DNA of 64,000 nucleotides from assembly GCA_007570785.1 (NCBI GenBank), contig ML662445.1:1863365-1927364 (forward strand), written 5' to 3'. Within the stretch, counting starts at the first letter, position 1. The number at the start of each line of letters is the position of its first letter. Of the stretch, positions 31,793 through 44,115 are shown piece by piece. The notes under the pieces were generated by a model that saw only the letters and a list, made by a program, of their open reading frames with translations, was not told the origin of the DNA and ran no database searches. Origin of the DNA: Antilocapra americana. Its lineage: Eukaryota; Chordata; Mammalia; Artiodactyla; Antilocapridae. A program made the position numbers and the translations under genes.

Positions 31793-33888
31793 TTCAGTTC
31801 AGTTGCGCAGTGGTGTCCAACTCTGTGACCCCATGCACAGCAGTACGCCAGACCTTCCAGTCCATCACCAACTCCTGGAGCTTGTTCAAACTCATGTCCA
31901 TCGAGTCAGTGATGCCATCCAACCATCTCATCCTCTGTCATCCCCTTCTCCAGCTTTCAATCTTTCCCAGTATCAGGGTCTTTCCAAATGAGTCAGTTCT
32001 TCGCATCAGGTGGCCAAAGTCTTGGAGTTTCAGCTCAGCATCAGTCCTTCCAATGAATATTCGGGACTGATTTCCTTTAGGAAGGACTGGTTGGATCTCC
32101 TTGCAGTTTAAGGAGTTCTCAAGAGTCTTATCCAATACCACAGTTCAAAAGCATCAATTCTTTGGTACTCAGCCTTCTTTCTGGTCCAGCTCTCACATCC
32201 ATACATGACTACTGGAAAAACCATAGCTTTGACTAGATGGACCTTTGTTGACAAAGTAATGTCTCTGCTTTTTAATATGCTGTCTAGGTTGGCCATAACT
32301 TTCTTTCCAAGGTCTTTTAATTTCATGGCTACAGTCACTATCTGCAATGATTTTGGAAACCCCCCCCCACAAAAAAATAAAGTCTGTCACTGTTTCCATT
32401 GCTTCCCCATCTATTTACCATGAAGTGATGGGACCAGATGCCATGATCTTAGTTTTCTGAATGTTGAGTTTTAAGCCAACTTTTTCACTCTCCTCTTTCA
32501 CTTTCCTCAAGAGGCTCTTTAGTTCTTTTTCACTTTCTCCCATAAGGGTGGTGTCATCTGCATATCTGAGGTTATTGGTATTTCTCCCACCAATCTTGAT
32601 TCCAACTTGGGCTTCACCCAGCCCAGCATTTCACATGATGTACTCTGCATATAAGTTAAATAAGCAGGGTGACAATATACAGCCTCAAGATACTCCTTTC
32701 CCGATTTGGAACCAGTCCATTGTTTCATGTCCAGTTCTAACTGTTGCTTCCTGAGCTAAATACAGGTGGTCTGGTATTCCCATCTCTTTAAGGATTTCTC
32801 CACTGTTTGTTGTGATCCACACAGTCAAAGGCTTTGGCACAGTCAATAAAGCAGAAATAGATGTTTGCCTGGAACTCTCTTGCTTTTTTGATGATCCAAC
32901 GGATGTTGGCAATTTGATGTCTAGTTCCTCTGCCTTTTCTAAATCCAGCTTGAACATCTGGAAGTTCATGATTCTGGTACTGTTGAAGCCTGGCTTGGAG
33001 AATTTTGAGCATTACTTTGCTAGCAGGTGAGATGAGTGCAATTGTGAGGTAGTTTGAGCATTCTTTGGAATTGCCTTTCCTTGGGATTAGAATGAAAACT
33101 GACCTTTTCCAGTCCTGTGGCCATTGCTGAGTTTGCCAGATTTGCTGGCATATTGAGTGCAGCACTTTCACAGTATCATCTTTCAGGATTTGGAATAGCT
33201 CAACTGGAATTTCATCACTTCCACTAGCTTTGTTCATAGTAATGGTTTCTAAGGCCCACTTGACTTCACATTCCAGGATGTCTGGCTCTAAGTGAGTGAT
33301 CACACCATCGTGATTATCTGGGTCATGAAGATCTTTTTTGTATAGTTCTTCTGTGTATTCTTGACACCTCTTCTTAATATCTTCTGCTTCTGTTAGGCCC
33401 CTACCATTTCTGTCCTTTATTGTACCCATCTTTGCATGAAATGTTCCCTTGGTATCTCTAATTTTTTTGAAGAGATCTCTAGTCTTTCCCATTCCTTTGT
33501 TTTCCTCTATTTCTTTCTACTGATTGCTGAGGAAGGCTTTCTTATCTCTCCTTGCTATTCTTTGGAAATCTGCATTCAGATGGGTATATCTTTCCTTTTT
33601 TCCTTTGCCTTTCACTTCTCTTCTTTTCACAGCTATATGTAAGGGCTCCTCAGACAACCATTTTTTCCTTTTTGCATTTCTTTTTCTTGGGGATGGTCTT
33701 GCTCCCTGCCTCCTGAATAATGTCACAAACTTCCATCCATAGTTCTTCAGGCATTCTGTCTATCAGATCTAATCCGTTGAATCTGTTTGTCACTTCCACT
33801 GTATAATTATAAGGGATCTGATTTAGGTCATATCTGAATGGTCTAGTGGTTCTCCCCGCTTTCTTCAATTTACATCTGAATTTGGCAA
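31793..33888 (-). mobile_element. BovB LINE, about 2.1 kb, 5'-truncated, reverse transcriptase decayed
   Basis: The longest BovB in the window (full-length BovB is about 3.2 kb). Read on the minus strand from 33888: a linker region, then an open stretch of 234 codons (33492 to 32788) with the polymerase fingers/palm start, including ...VQAGFRKGRGTRHQIANI... and the first catalytic block FIDCAKAFDCVDH. The frame then shifts. The YADD box is still encoded (codons at 32564-32553) in a different frame from the block upstream, then follow QKTKIMASG and CESWTRKKAE. A poly-C/poly-A error-prone run at about 32359-32375 adds an indel. The endonuclease is mostly absent. At least one frameshift divides the two halves of the catalytic centre, so the copy is dead. 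It could still supply its 3' end as a template for SINE evolution. Confidence 0.95.
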
Positions 33889-33897
33889 TAAGGAAAC
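33889..33897. repeat. Right target-site duplication of the long BovB
   Basis: Second copy of TAAGGAAAC (see 31784-31792). Confidence 0.75.
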
Positions 33898-33982
33898 CTC
33901 ACTAATGATATATACATACTTCCATCTGTTTCTAGCTTTCAAAATCAAAAATAAATTATAAATTTAAGAGGAGTTCCTTCCC

Positions 33983-34104
33983 TTTTCTTTTTGTTGGCCA
34001 CACCATGTGGCTTGTCGGATCTTAGTTTCCTGACCAGGGATGGAATTTGTGTTCCTTGAGGCGGAAGCACGGAGTCCTAACCATGGACTGCCAGGGAATT
34101 TCCG
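33983..34104 (-). mobile_element. CHR-type SINE (truncated)
   Basis: Complement of a CHR SINE: 'tgttggccacaccatgtggc', 'ggatcttagtttcctgacca' and 'tggactgccagggaatttcc'. CHR SINEs are shared by ruminants, hippos and cetaceans. Confidence 0.85.
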
Positions 34105-34285
34105 AGGATTTTCTTTTTATAGACATATAAGATATAATCTAGTTCTGGAAACAAAATAAGTACCCAATAGCATAGCTCTTGAATGAATGTCTGAAAAAAT
34201 AAGAAAATGGATTCTTCTTAAGAAAATACATTCAAAAAAATATATTCTAGCATTCAAATAGATATGGAGCGTCAGCAACCTGCTG

Positions 34286-34364
34286 GTCAAGGCTTTCAGG
34301 AGTCAAACCCACATCTCCTGCCTAGGCAGGCGGATTCTTTACCACTGCACCACTGGGAAGTCCT
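34286..34364 (-). mobile_element. tRNA-derived SINE head fragment
   Basis: Complement of a SINE head: 'gagtcaaacccacatctcct', 'ggcggattctttaccactgc' and 'accactgggaagtcc'. The body is missing, so Bov-tA and CHR cannot be separated. Confidence 0.75.
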
Positions 34365-36752
34365 ATATATATATACCCATAATGATTTCAATCTCTTGAT
34401 ATTACTCGAATCAATGGAATAAGAGGTGAAATTCTAGGAAAAAACTATTCAATTGGAGGCTAGCAGTCAGCGGCAGGAGGTATTATTAAGCTCATAATGT
34501 AAATACTCACCCTGAGAAATGCCACTGAGTTCTGAAGGTCCTTGTCCATTATAAAGGTGAGTGATATCCTTTCAATGATGAATCATATCAGTTATTCTAC
34601 AGAGGTCCTAAGAAAACTGAGGGAGAGGACTGTTAGTATTGACCAATGCTCTGAAATCTCCTGTCCATTGTTTACTGAGCTCATCAATTATCATCGAGGT
34701 TTTCATCTTGAATTGAAATGGAAAATTAACAGAAATCAAGAAATTTTGTAGAACATTTTACTAATGAAGTAAAAAGGACATTTTAATATTACAAACACTG
34801 CACATTAGTTGCCTATTTTATATGAACATATCTTTTAAAGAATCAGTGTTATCACTACCATTTCAATTAATCAAAATTAATTGCCCCCTTTTATCAAGAA
34901 ATAAAATAGGGGTAACACAAACTTGTCTGTCTTAAAATTCTAATTTTCTCTTTCATAGTTAGAATGCTGATTACTATTAAATGTTAATATTCTAACTTTG
35001 ATTTCATAAGCCAGATTTAAAAGTACCTATTGATAAAAAGTACATGTAATCATTTCAAATTTTCAAAAATGAAGTAACCTTTTTAAAAACAAAATGCATT
35101 TCTTGGTCTCAAAATAGAAAATTCACAAAATGGATTGTATTTCTGATAGGTAACAATGTGAAGTAAAATCTCCTATAGGATATATACTAGTGATGGAAAT
35201 AACAAACTTTCCAACATACATAGCCCAGAAATCCAAGAGGTAATAGAAAAAATATAGGCAATCCAGAGAGAGCAAGTGTCACCTGACTGTCAAGGTGGAG
35301 AGAGGCCGCGTTTTAGGATGTGGGAGCAACCAAACTGTTTTCACCACGCATGCGGGAAATGCTTCTGGTCTTTTCCAGTCTAGCAGAGTGCACTGTGACA
35401 ACACAGATCAGAGGGCTGTTAGATAATTTGTCGTGATCTACAAAGCTACGAGTCCGTGTGTGGGAGTTGTCAGCTTCAGGTCCTGAATTTGTGTCTATCT
35501 CAACAGGTCTGCGTAAGGCGCTCAAAGAAGAGAGTGCAACACAGGGGTAGAAACACGTCCAGGGTTTTCCAGTGGCCATAAAATTTGCTTTTGAGACCTA
35601 ATGTTTGAAGAAACAAACCAAGGCTCTGTGATGGATAGATAGTGGTCTGTGTGGGAAGGGGTGGGAGGTGACAGGACAGTGTCCACCCCATCCAGGCTGT
35701 CGGAAATGCAGAGATCGCTAAACCCTTTAGGAAACGCAAGTACAGGTGCAGCAAGGGCTTCACTTCTGCTCCATCCCATTTGTAAAAGGCAGGAAGTCAG
35801 GAGTACAACCATTGAAATCTCAGTTAAGGATCTTACTTATTTCCTATGTCAAGTCACCAAAATCCAAGATGAATGCGTCTCTGAATCTTGGAACTTCTTT
35901 TATTTCATCATTGCTTGTTTTTTTGTCAACACATTTTTTTCCTCATTGCCTACTGTGACCAAAAGGATTCAACAAAAAGAGCAATTTTATTCACTTTAGA
36001 GGACTCCAGTGGAGTTGTAATTTGCCTTATAAACCACATCACTGAGCCCCAGATTTACAGCAACGCGTGATCTTTAAATATACTGTATATCACTCTCCTG
36101 ATGGTCATGCAATTAAGGATCTGGACACGAGGAACAACACACCACCGAAAAAAATAGTTCTCAAAAGGGATTCTGGTGTGTCAGGAAAGATAACAGTAAT
36201 TTAGAATTCAGGTCAACATGATTTTAATGCTAAGAACCTGTGAAGATTAAGCCCTTAAATGTCCTACCTCTGCATAAGATCTTTCCTCTGGTCAACACAG
36301 GTAGGAAGGAAATAAAGAAGAAACTAGGTAAAGATCTTAGCAAGTGAGAAGGAAGGGACATTGCAGGTTTACCAAAATATGATTTTTAAAGTTGTTTTCT
36401 AAATAATCACTTTTAATAATATAACGTAAAATACCCATGAAACAGAACATTCCCATCATGACACTCTTTCTTAAGCTCTAGTCCACCCAATATTATTGAA
36501 ATCTGTCTGAAATTTGAGAAGTTTATTCAGATGCTGTATAATATAGACAGAAATTTTAAAATTTAATTAAAAATTAAAATCTTGTAGTTTTACTGCAAAT
36601 GTTGCTTTTGTTTTCAACTGAGCTAATCCACATATTTCTTAAAAGTGTAATGCAAAGTATTTAATAAAGAAAGCAAATTGCATATAAGGGTTTGTGTTTC
36701 CAATATGATACTGATCAGAATGGATTCTTATCTATATATTGTATATATTGCT
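34365..36752. other. Unassigned 2.4-kb segment
   Basis: AT-rich from 34400 to 35260, no repeat recognised. Frames near 35310-35999 overlap on both strands without domains. A short (TA)n run is at about 34364-34374. Confidence 0.55.
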
Positions 36753-36959
36753 ATTGTTTAGTCGATCAGTGGTGTCCAACTCTCTTGGGACCCCATGGAC
36801 TGTAGCCTACCAGGCTCCTATGTCCGTGGGATTTCCCAAGCAAGGACACTGGAGTGGGTTGCCATTTCCTTCTCCAGGGGATCTTCCCAACCCAGCGACC
36901 AAACCTGTGTCTCTTGCACGGCAAGTGGCTTCTTTATCACTGAGCTACCAAGGAAGCCC
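36753..36959 (-). mobile_element. Bov-tA SINE
   Basis: Complement from 'ttagtcgatcagtggtgtcc' to a head end 'gagctaccaaggaagccc'. Near complete. Confidence 0.92.
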
Positions 36960-37017
36960 ACATATATATTATCAAAAATGTAAATTAAATATTCTTTGTG
37001 AACTTATTTGATTATTG

Positions 37018-37105
37018 TTTCTCTAAGGTTTCAACTCCATGAGTTCAGGGACCATTTTGTTTATTACTTTATCTCTAGCTTCTAACACAAGGACCAGAAA
37101 AATAT
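37018..37105 (+). mobile_element. L2-like 3' end fragment
   Basis: 'caactccatgagttcaggga' then 'ccattttgtttattacttta' and 'tctagcttctaacacaagga' follow the L2 3' end (ctccatgagggcagggac ... gcctagcacagtgcct). Confidence 0.5.
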
Positions 37106-37394
37106 ATTTAAGCATATATGTGTATATAGCCTATAATATATTTTCCATGCCTAGATACATAGCATATTCTCTTTAGGTAAACATAACTGATTTTTACTTA
37201 TCTATATTTTTACTGATTTTTTACACAAGGTAATAAATGTGTATTTACAAAACTCACAGCTAAAGGAGTTTTTATGCAGCCAAAAGAGTATGAAAAATTA
37301 TCAAGCATGATAATACATAACCAGTAATTTTTTTCTTCAGACCACTCAAGATGGAAGCAATTCTCAGCTGTCAAAAAAAAAAAAAAGAAATGAA

Positions 37395-37717
37395 ATAATG
37401 CCATTTGAAGCAACACCCATAGACCTATAGATGATTATATTCAGTGAAGTAAGTCAGAAAGAGAAATACCATATGAGGTCACTTATACGTGGAATCTAAA
37501 ACACAACACGAATTGATCTATGAAACCAACAGGTTCATAGACTAGAGAACAGACTTGTGTTTGCCGGAGCAGGGGCAAGGGGGAGGAAGGAGAGAGAGTT
37601 TCAGATTAGCAAATGCAAACTGGTATATATAGAAGGGATAAACAACAAGGCTGTGCTGTATAGCACAGAGACTGTATTCAGCATCCGTGATAAACCATCA
37701 CGGAAATGAATATGGAA

Positions 37718-37761
<44 letters not shown>

Positions 37762-37832
37762 CTGAGTCACTTTGCTCTACAGCAGAAATTAACACAACAC
37801 TATAAATCAACTATACTTCAATAACATTTTTT
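37395..37832 (+). mobile_element. L1 3' end with an internal (TG)n tract
   Basis: In order: 'cagtgaagtaagtcagaaag', 'tagactagagaacagacttg', 'aaacaacaaggctgtgctgt', 'actgagtcactttgctctac' and 'aaatcaactatacttcaata'. This is the 3'UTR of a mammalian L1 of intermediate age. A (TG)n microsatellite at 37721-37759 sits where the consensus has a TATATG-rich run. 5'-truncated. Confidence 0.88.
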
Positions 37833-38123
37833 TTAAAAAATGGAAATCCTTTACACACAAACATACAAACAACCCAAATATATCAGAGGACTGTTTAGGC
37901 CATAGAGGGCCTCCACAGCCAAAAGAAAAATGCAAAGTTCATATGAAATTTAGAAAATGGCAAAGTCCTGTTTTTCCTGAAAAATGATGCATTAGTTAAC
38001 ACTGCAGTTATTGTGAGAGCCTAACTAACTTCTTAGCTCATCTAATTCCACTGAACAACCAGCTAGACTCAAGAGTCCCCTGAGCAAGAATGCCACAGCG
38101 TGACGACACCCCACGAGGTGATG
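37833..38123. other. Unassigned DNA
   Basis: AT-rich, no repeat recognised. Confidence 0.55.
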
Positions 38124-38168
38124 GGGGCGGGGTCGCATGGGGCAGGGTCTTGTGGGGCGGGGTCACGT
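38124..38168. repeat. Three-unit 15-bp G-rich tandem repeat
   Basis: Units GGGGCGGGGTCGCAT, GGGGCAGGGTCTTGT and GGGGCGGGGTCACGT are contiguous. The plus strand has six runs of three or more G, enough for a G-quadruplex. On the minus strand one frame reads as repeated DPAP. CpG-rich in an AT-rich neighbourhood. Confidence 0.85.
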
Positions 38169-39382
38169 GGCGTGGCCCAGGTGAAGCCCTGACCCCGGGC
38201 AGCATCCCTAATCCCCATTCCTCCTCCATGGGCATCTCCCCTGCCTGTTTTCCTGCCACCGTTAGAGCAACAGAGACTAAAACAACAAGAACAAAAATGT
38301 TTCTGCATTTGCTCTGACTTTCTGCACTCTTAAGCAGCACTTTGTCCTTACGGCTAAAAGGGCTTGCATTTTTATACAGATCAATCCCACAAGAATTCAC
38401 TGTAAGTTACTATTAAAATTATTTGGCTTAGTTATAAGCCGCAGTAAGTGGATCAAGGACTTGGAATTTGTAAAAGTATTTTTTATATCAGATGCTAATT
38501 CAAAATGCTTCTTTTTTGCTTCCAATTATATTTAGTCTTTATATCATTTTAATACTCAAAACCTGACGGTATTCCATTGAAACACATATCTGTTACTTTT
38601 CAAAGGAACCAAACTTTCTCCCTTGTGACTGGAATCATATCTGGCTAAAATATGGTACCCAGTATGTGTTTTTGAAAGAAATAGTGAGTAAATCTGTGAA
38701 TAAATGTCCTTTTCAGATGAAATCACTGAGACAGAGGGAAAATGCAAGACATTCTGGAGACCGAAAGACTGAAAGATTTTGGAAGTCTGGATCACTTTTC
38801 TCCCATACAGTGCCTCTCACTGTCATCAGGCATATTCAAGACAAAGCATTGAAGAATTTTGCTATGAAGAATTTTCTCTTTCTCTGTTCTCCCCTCATCA
38901 AGAAACTGGAAGAGCTGGTGAATGTGTAGAGGAAGAAGGAGTCTGCAGCTGAGGGGACGTCAGAGCTGCCGCAGGTCGGTGCTGGGACTCTGGCCCCACC
39001 AGCATCTCGATGCCACATCTCAGGTGGTCCAGGGATGTGCTCTGAAGCAGAGCTGAGACAGACTGAGCGGCGCCACCCTTGGTGTTAGCCCGGGCCGCTT
39101 TCGTGTCTTGTATGGACCTCATCATTGGACTGGTCAGTTTGCTTTAGGTGAAAAATAATTTCCATCTGGGTTTAATTATTTATAATGGGAAATTCCAACG
39201 GACACTGAGAAAATTTTTTTATGAAAATAGATTATGTACAGTCAAGATAACTTCATAATATTGTACTTACTATTTTACTAATAATTATTTTTCCTTCAAT
39301 TCTGCCTAAAGAATAGAAATCATACACTGAGGAAAACTCTTAGAGACATTTTTTGTCAAGGTATATATTTCATGAAGTATTT
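38169..39382. other. Unassigned 1.2-kb segment
   Basis: No interspersed repeat recognised. Short opposing frames only. Confidence 0.55.
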
Positions 39383-39526
39383 GTGCTCAGTCATTCAGTC
39401 ACATCTGACTCTGCAGCCCCATGGACTATAGCCCACCAGGCTCCTCTGTCCATAGAATTCTCCAAGCAAGAATACTGGAGTGGGTTCCCATTTCCTCCTC
39501 CAGGGGATCTTCCCAATCCAAGCATC
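39383..39526 (-). mobile_element. Bov-tA SINE lacking the tRNA-like head
   Basis: Complement of the Bov-A body ('gctcagtcattcagtcacat' to 'ccaggggatcttcccaatcc'). It stops before the head, so the pol III promoter is lost. Confidence 0.88.
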
Positions 39527-40691
39527 TTTAATCAAAGTCTCTATTTCTAGAGGGAATTTCCATTGCAATTTAAGTAACAAAACTTCACTTTTACTTGTAA
39601 GATGTGCAAGTTTAAGTTGTTATGAATAGTTTTTATTCTTTAATATAAAACTAATTCCCAGTCAATATATATTATTCCTAATAAGCAGCAAAACTGAGGT
39701 CGAGGATTTCTAAAATGCGAATTTGATATTATTGAAACTCTATGTTGGTTATATGACTTTAGTCCTTAGAATAAACTAAGTGATAAAGATGGGAGAGCTG
39801 TTATATTTTTATCCTGTTTGTACATCAATAAGATATTTAAAATATAAAAAATAATCTATGAGTAAGAAGAGATGAGTATGAATAAAATTGGGATCTTTTT
39901 GTTAATAGCATAGCTCATGCTAATTTTTTTTTTTTTAGTGATAGACTCCTAAGTTAAATCGTATTTTGATGACTAAATTTATGTTGTAAAAACACTATGG
40001 ATTTAGCTCTGCACGTGTTTTATGGCATTGTCCTATGTTAACGTGATGATTTCTGAGAAATCCTAGCTGACTTTCATCTCTACCATTTCAAAAGCAAGTC
40101 GCAGCCCAGCCTTCTGCACTGGTGCGATGCTGCCACCACATGGGAGATCAGAGACCACCACACAGAGCCGTGAGCAACGTGCGTTCAGAGAGATTAATTT
40201 CTTATATGAAAGGGATATTTCAAGTCCAAAGATACAGATGCATAAACCCACAAGCACATGTTTTGTCTTCTGCAGGGAGAAGACCATCGTGTTAGTGAGA
40301 GCACTTCCCCTGTGTGTATGAGCTGCCAGGAAAGGCAATATTTGAACAGGTTAAGCACATATAATGTGTATGCACATATAATGTTAACATTTTCTCGAAT
40401 GCAGAGCAAGCCAAAATTAAGCAAACATCAGTTGCTACTGAGTTTGCACTGGAAGAGATTTCTAGGGGAATTCAGTACTCAAAGTTCTACCCTCCACGGC
40501 TTGGGGCAGAAACTTAGAATAGAAGCTGTGAGTCAAGACAACAGCAATAATGTCCTTAATGAGGACAGAAATTAATCATTGCTTGTAACATAGAATATGC
40601 TTGGAAAATAATTGTAGCGATTTTCTTCATCATCAACAGCCAAGTTAGTTAAAATGTGCTTTGGGCTTGTAAAACAGTTAAGCATAGCTTA

Positions 40692-40726
<35 letters not shown>

Positions 40727-41599
40727 GTATATATTTAGCTACTTGCATTTTATCAGTAGTGCTGGAACCTTTTGTGTTTCAAAAGGTGGTTTACATTGTG
40801 ACAGTGAGACTCATTTGTGACAACAGATCAAATGACCCTGATCATTCTGTTTGTATTTACAAAAGTAAGTTTTTCAAATAATCTTTAACAAAAGTGGACA
40901 ATAATTTATTTTATTATGTAGAAAAGATAACCTAAACCTACTTTAAAAAAACAGTGATACAGTACTGAAGCTGCTGTCTCTTCACATTGTAGAATTTATT
41001 TTGTTACAGAACTCTCAACTGCGGAGTCAAGAACCTTATTAATTAACTTTTTAAGTGACGGGCAATTAGTGACAAGTTCAAACCTATATCAGTTATTGAT
41101 AACTTAAATTTGGGACTCTGAAGAAATAGGATGGATGTAAATGGTATTAGAACGAAAAATATATCTTTCAGTGACCATATAGAAATATGTAGATATACAT
41201 ATTTTAATTCTGAAATATATCCTCTTACATGTGGCCTACATTTTTAAATATGTTTAATTTTCCAGTCAAAAATACAATATGTAAGGGATAAAAATCAGTG
41301 GTAGTATATTTATAAAATATTTTGTGTTACACTGAATATTTATACAAACTTCAAGACTGCTCTTAAAATCCACAAAATAATAATGTTCACCATGTATGTG
41401 CATAATTATATGTGTCTATTTCTTCTTGCACAAGAATTACTGAATTGTTTTGATAAATGGTATGTCTCTCAGTATGTCATTAGATATCAGATATTATAAT
41501 TGTTCTATTGAAGAACAGCATCGGTTAGTAAGGAAGTGTCCTCTTTCTCCAGAGCTACGGTGTCAATCAGGGTGGGCAACAGAGTGAGTATTTTTCTGC
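39527..41599. other. Unassigned AT-rich segment with simple repeats
   Basis: Poly-T at 39924-39936 and an (AT)n palindromic tract at 40689-40735. No interspersed repeat or gene recognised across about 2 kb. Confidence 0.55.
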
Positions 41600-41960
41600 A
41601 ACAAAAAGGAACGATAAATCAAATTATTCTCAGCCTGTGATTTGATCTGTCCTTCATTCTAAATTTCCTTTTTCATGTGGATTTGAGTCAGCCCATAATG
41701 TTATTTTAATTTAGTTTTTTGTATGTAATACATGCTGCCATCAGGTAAATGTACTTGTCATGATTGAATTCAATAGATTGTAATGACCTTTTATCTTTAT
41801 TGCAAAGCTTTAGATCATAGTAGGCAGGGCTGGCTTGAGCGGCTCCAGATTGGGAATGGGGCCTAATTGAAAGTTCTCATCAATCTTTAATGACAGCGTG
41901 ATTATCATTGTTGAATGCTCTCTTCCATTTGCCTTTCCCCTTTCAGAGCAATTTTTACCA
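41600..41960. promoter_or_regulatory. Candidate conserved non-coding block
   Basis: Repeat-free with dense homeodomain and TCF/SOX-like cores (AATTATT, TTTAATTTAG, CTTTATTG, CCTAATTGAAAG, ATCTTTAATG). No reading frame. The candidate is based on texture only. Confidence 0.35.
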
Positions 41961-43817
41961 CTTCACTGATGCTGGTTGGTGTGAAGGTTAAAGAAAGGCA
42001 AGCTCTGACTTTCCTATTGAAACAGGTATGAGCAACACACGGCCACCCTGAACCCAGCTTCTCTGATGGTGCCGCGTGGGGCAGGCTCACAGCCGGTCCC
42101 CAAGGAAGACTCGGTGATGCTGCCGGGGGAGGGCGCTGAGCGTGGGAGAGCGCCACACAAGTGACACTTCACAAAACGGGGACCAAACGCAACAAGTTTG
42201 CAAAAAAATGCAAACATAACAACAATAAGATTCAGATTCAGAAAAAGCAATTAGTTGATTTTGACATTTTCGATTCTCATTTTTGGTAGAGCATGCAGAC
42301 TTCATAAAGGAAGTCATTAATAAATGGAAAGTCACTGTTATAACCATGCCCTTGTGTATTTGTATATGTGGATGCATGTATCTGCATACTTATGGGTGAC
42401 CAGATGGTTTTTTAATTTAGGTACTATTTCTTTGATTTTTTAAAGTGAAGTCTAAAAGAAATTGATCAAAAATTTTTATAAGTCCATCAGGAATCAGAAA
42501 TATTTGTACAACATACACCTATCAGTGATCACATTATATATATTCCAGTCCTTGTGCTAAAAATGACCACTTTGTATTTACAGGTTAAAACACATTGTTT
42601 ACCTTTATCAGGTTGAATTTCACTATTTCTGCATTTGGCTGCAATAAATATTTCCCAAGCCCTATGACGGTATGCACTATGATGAATAATGCATGCAACA
42701 AGAAAGCAGAGATTTTCATTGCTAGCGATTAGTGAACTTTCTGAATCTGTAAAACTGCAACAGGCTTGCACTCAGTCCATGCCAGGGCCTAGTTTTACAC
42801 TCCAGCCTCTACTTAACAGAAAGCCAAGTGCATCAGCCTGCAGCTGCTGAGGCTGCAAACGCCAAAAAGGGGCTTTTGTTCCACCTACGGAGCCATGTGA
42901 GGGCCATTTTGTTCCATCATTTCCAGCTTGTTGTTCCCATTTTCTGTCTGATATTCTTACAATGGGGAGGAAGGGCTGGTGTTTGACAGAAGGATTTCCT
43001 GTCAGGTCCTTCTTGGGGAGCTGGTGTCTGGATGGAGAGGAGTGGGTCAGGGAGTCACGGAGGGAACAGTGTTGTGTCCATGTAATGTACGTGCCCAAAC
43101 AACACGCTTGAGATTTCATAATTAACAGCAGACCATGGGGGAGCATTTCCATACGGTGAGCTGTACTCTGTGGAAGTGGAGGGGCTGAGCCATGCTAGGT
43201 CCCATGGAGCTTTCTCAGACAAGTTTGCCCTGTATTTTAAAATTGTATTTCACAATTCAAGCATGCGTATGTTTAAGTTTAAAATCCCTCTAGTGGAAAT
43301 TGGCAAGCATTTTTATAGGCAGAAATTAATCCAATAAAATGATTAATCTTATAAAAAATATTAGGAAAATGACAGAGCCCCATAACATGTGAGAAAGTCA
43401 TTTTCATATTGTAAACCCACGTTCTTAAATTTTAATTAAAAATAAAATAAATGGAATGAGTAAACTTTAATTTAAAACACATATATTTAACAAGATAACC
43501 CAAAATGAGATTCCTAATGAGAAGAGGAAATTCCCTTCTTTTGTTCTTAAACATGGTTAGGGAAGGATGCAATCAGGAATCATGGATTATATTTTTATGG
43601 TCATTAATTGAATAAAAATATTCATGGATTTGGAAAATCAGTGATCATCAGAAGACTGTCCTCAAAGACATCCATGGATGCGTAAGATCTCACCCACTCC
43701 AGGCCGAGCCTTTTAGAAAGTGAGGTGGAGGCTTCCGGAGCAGGCCTTCTGTTTTCCACGTCTATCCTCACCATTTCTTTTCTGCTCCTCTAACATGATC
43801 ATTATTTAAAATGGCTT
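41961..43817. other. Unassigned 1.9-kb segment
   Basis: No interspersed repeat recognised. The minus-strand frame 43152-42772 (126 codons) has no recognisable domain and I do not call it. Confidence 0.5.
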
Positions 43818-44115
43818 GGGGCTTCCCTGGTGGCTCAGTGGTAAAGAATCTGCCTGCCAATGCAAAAGACTCGGGTTTGGTCCCTGCTCCAGGGAGACCC
43901 CACATGCCGCGGGACCCCACAACTAAGCCGGAGTGCCGCTCCCTCGGGGCCTGTGCTCTAGGGTCCGGAGCCGACTGCCGATCCCGCCGCCCGGAGCTCC
44001 TGGTCTGCAACGAGAAGCCCAAGCGGCAGCCAGAGAGCGCCCCGCTTGCCACAGCCAGGAAACAGCCTGCACAGCAAGGAAGACCCAACACAGCCAAAAA
44101 TGAAAGTAAATAAAA
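43818..44115 (+). mobile_element. CHR-type SINE, long form
   Basis: Sense orientation: tRNA-like head 'ggggcttccctggtggctca' with 'gggtttggtccctgctccag', then a CpG-rich body ('cacatgccgcgggaccccac', 'aagccggagtgccgctccct') and the terminal 'caacacagccaaaaatgaaa' tail. The body is longer and more GC-rich than usual. Confidence 0.85.

Noticed and set aside
32788..33492. 234-codon minus frame as a functional reverse transcriptase gene
   Set aside because: Clearly BovB, but truncated and frameshifted from its YADD box, so annotated as a mobile element.
43768..44113. Opposing frames over the CHR SINE
   Set aside because: They lie on SINE sequence in both orientations and so are not genes.
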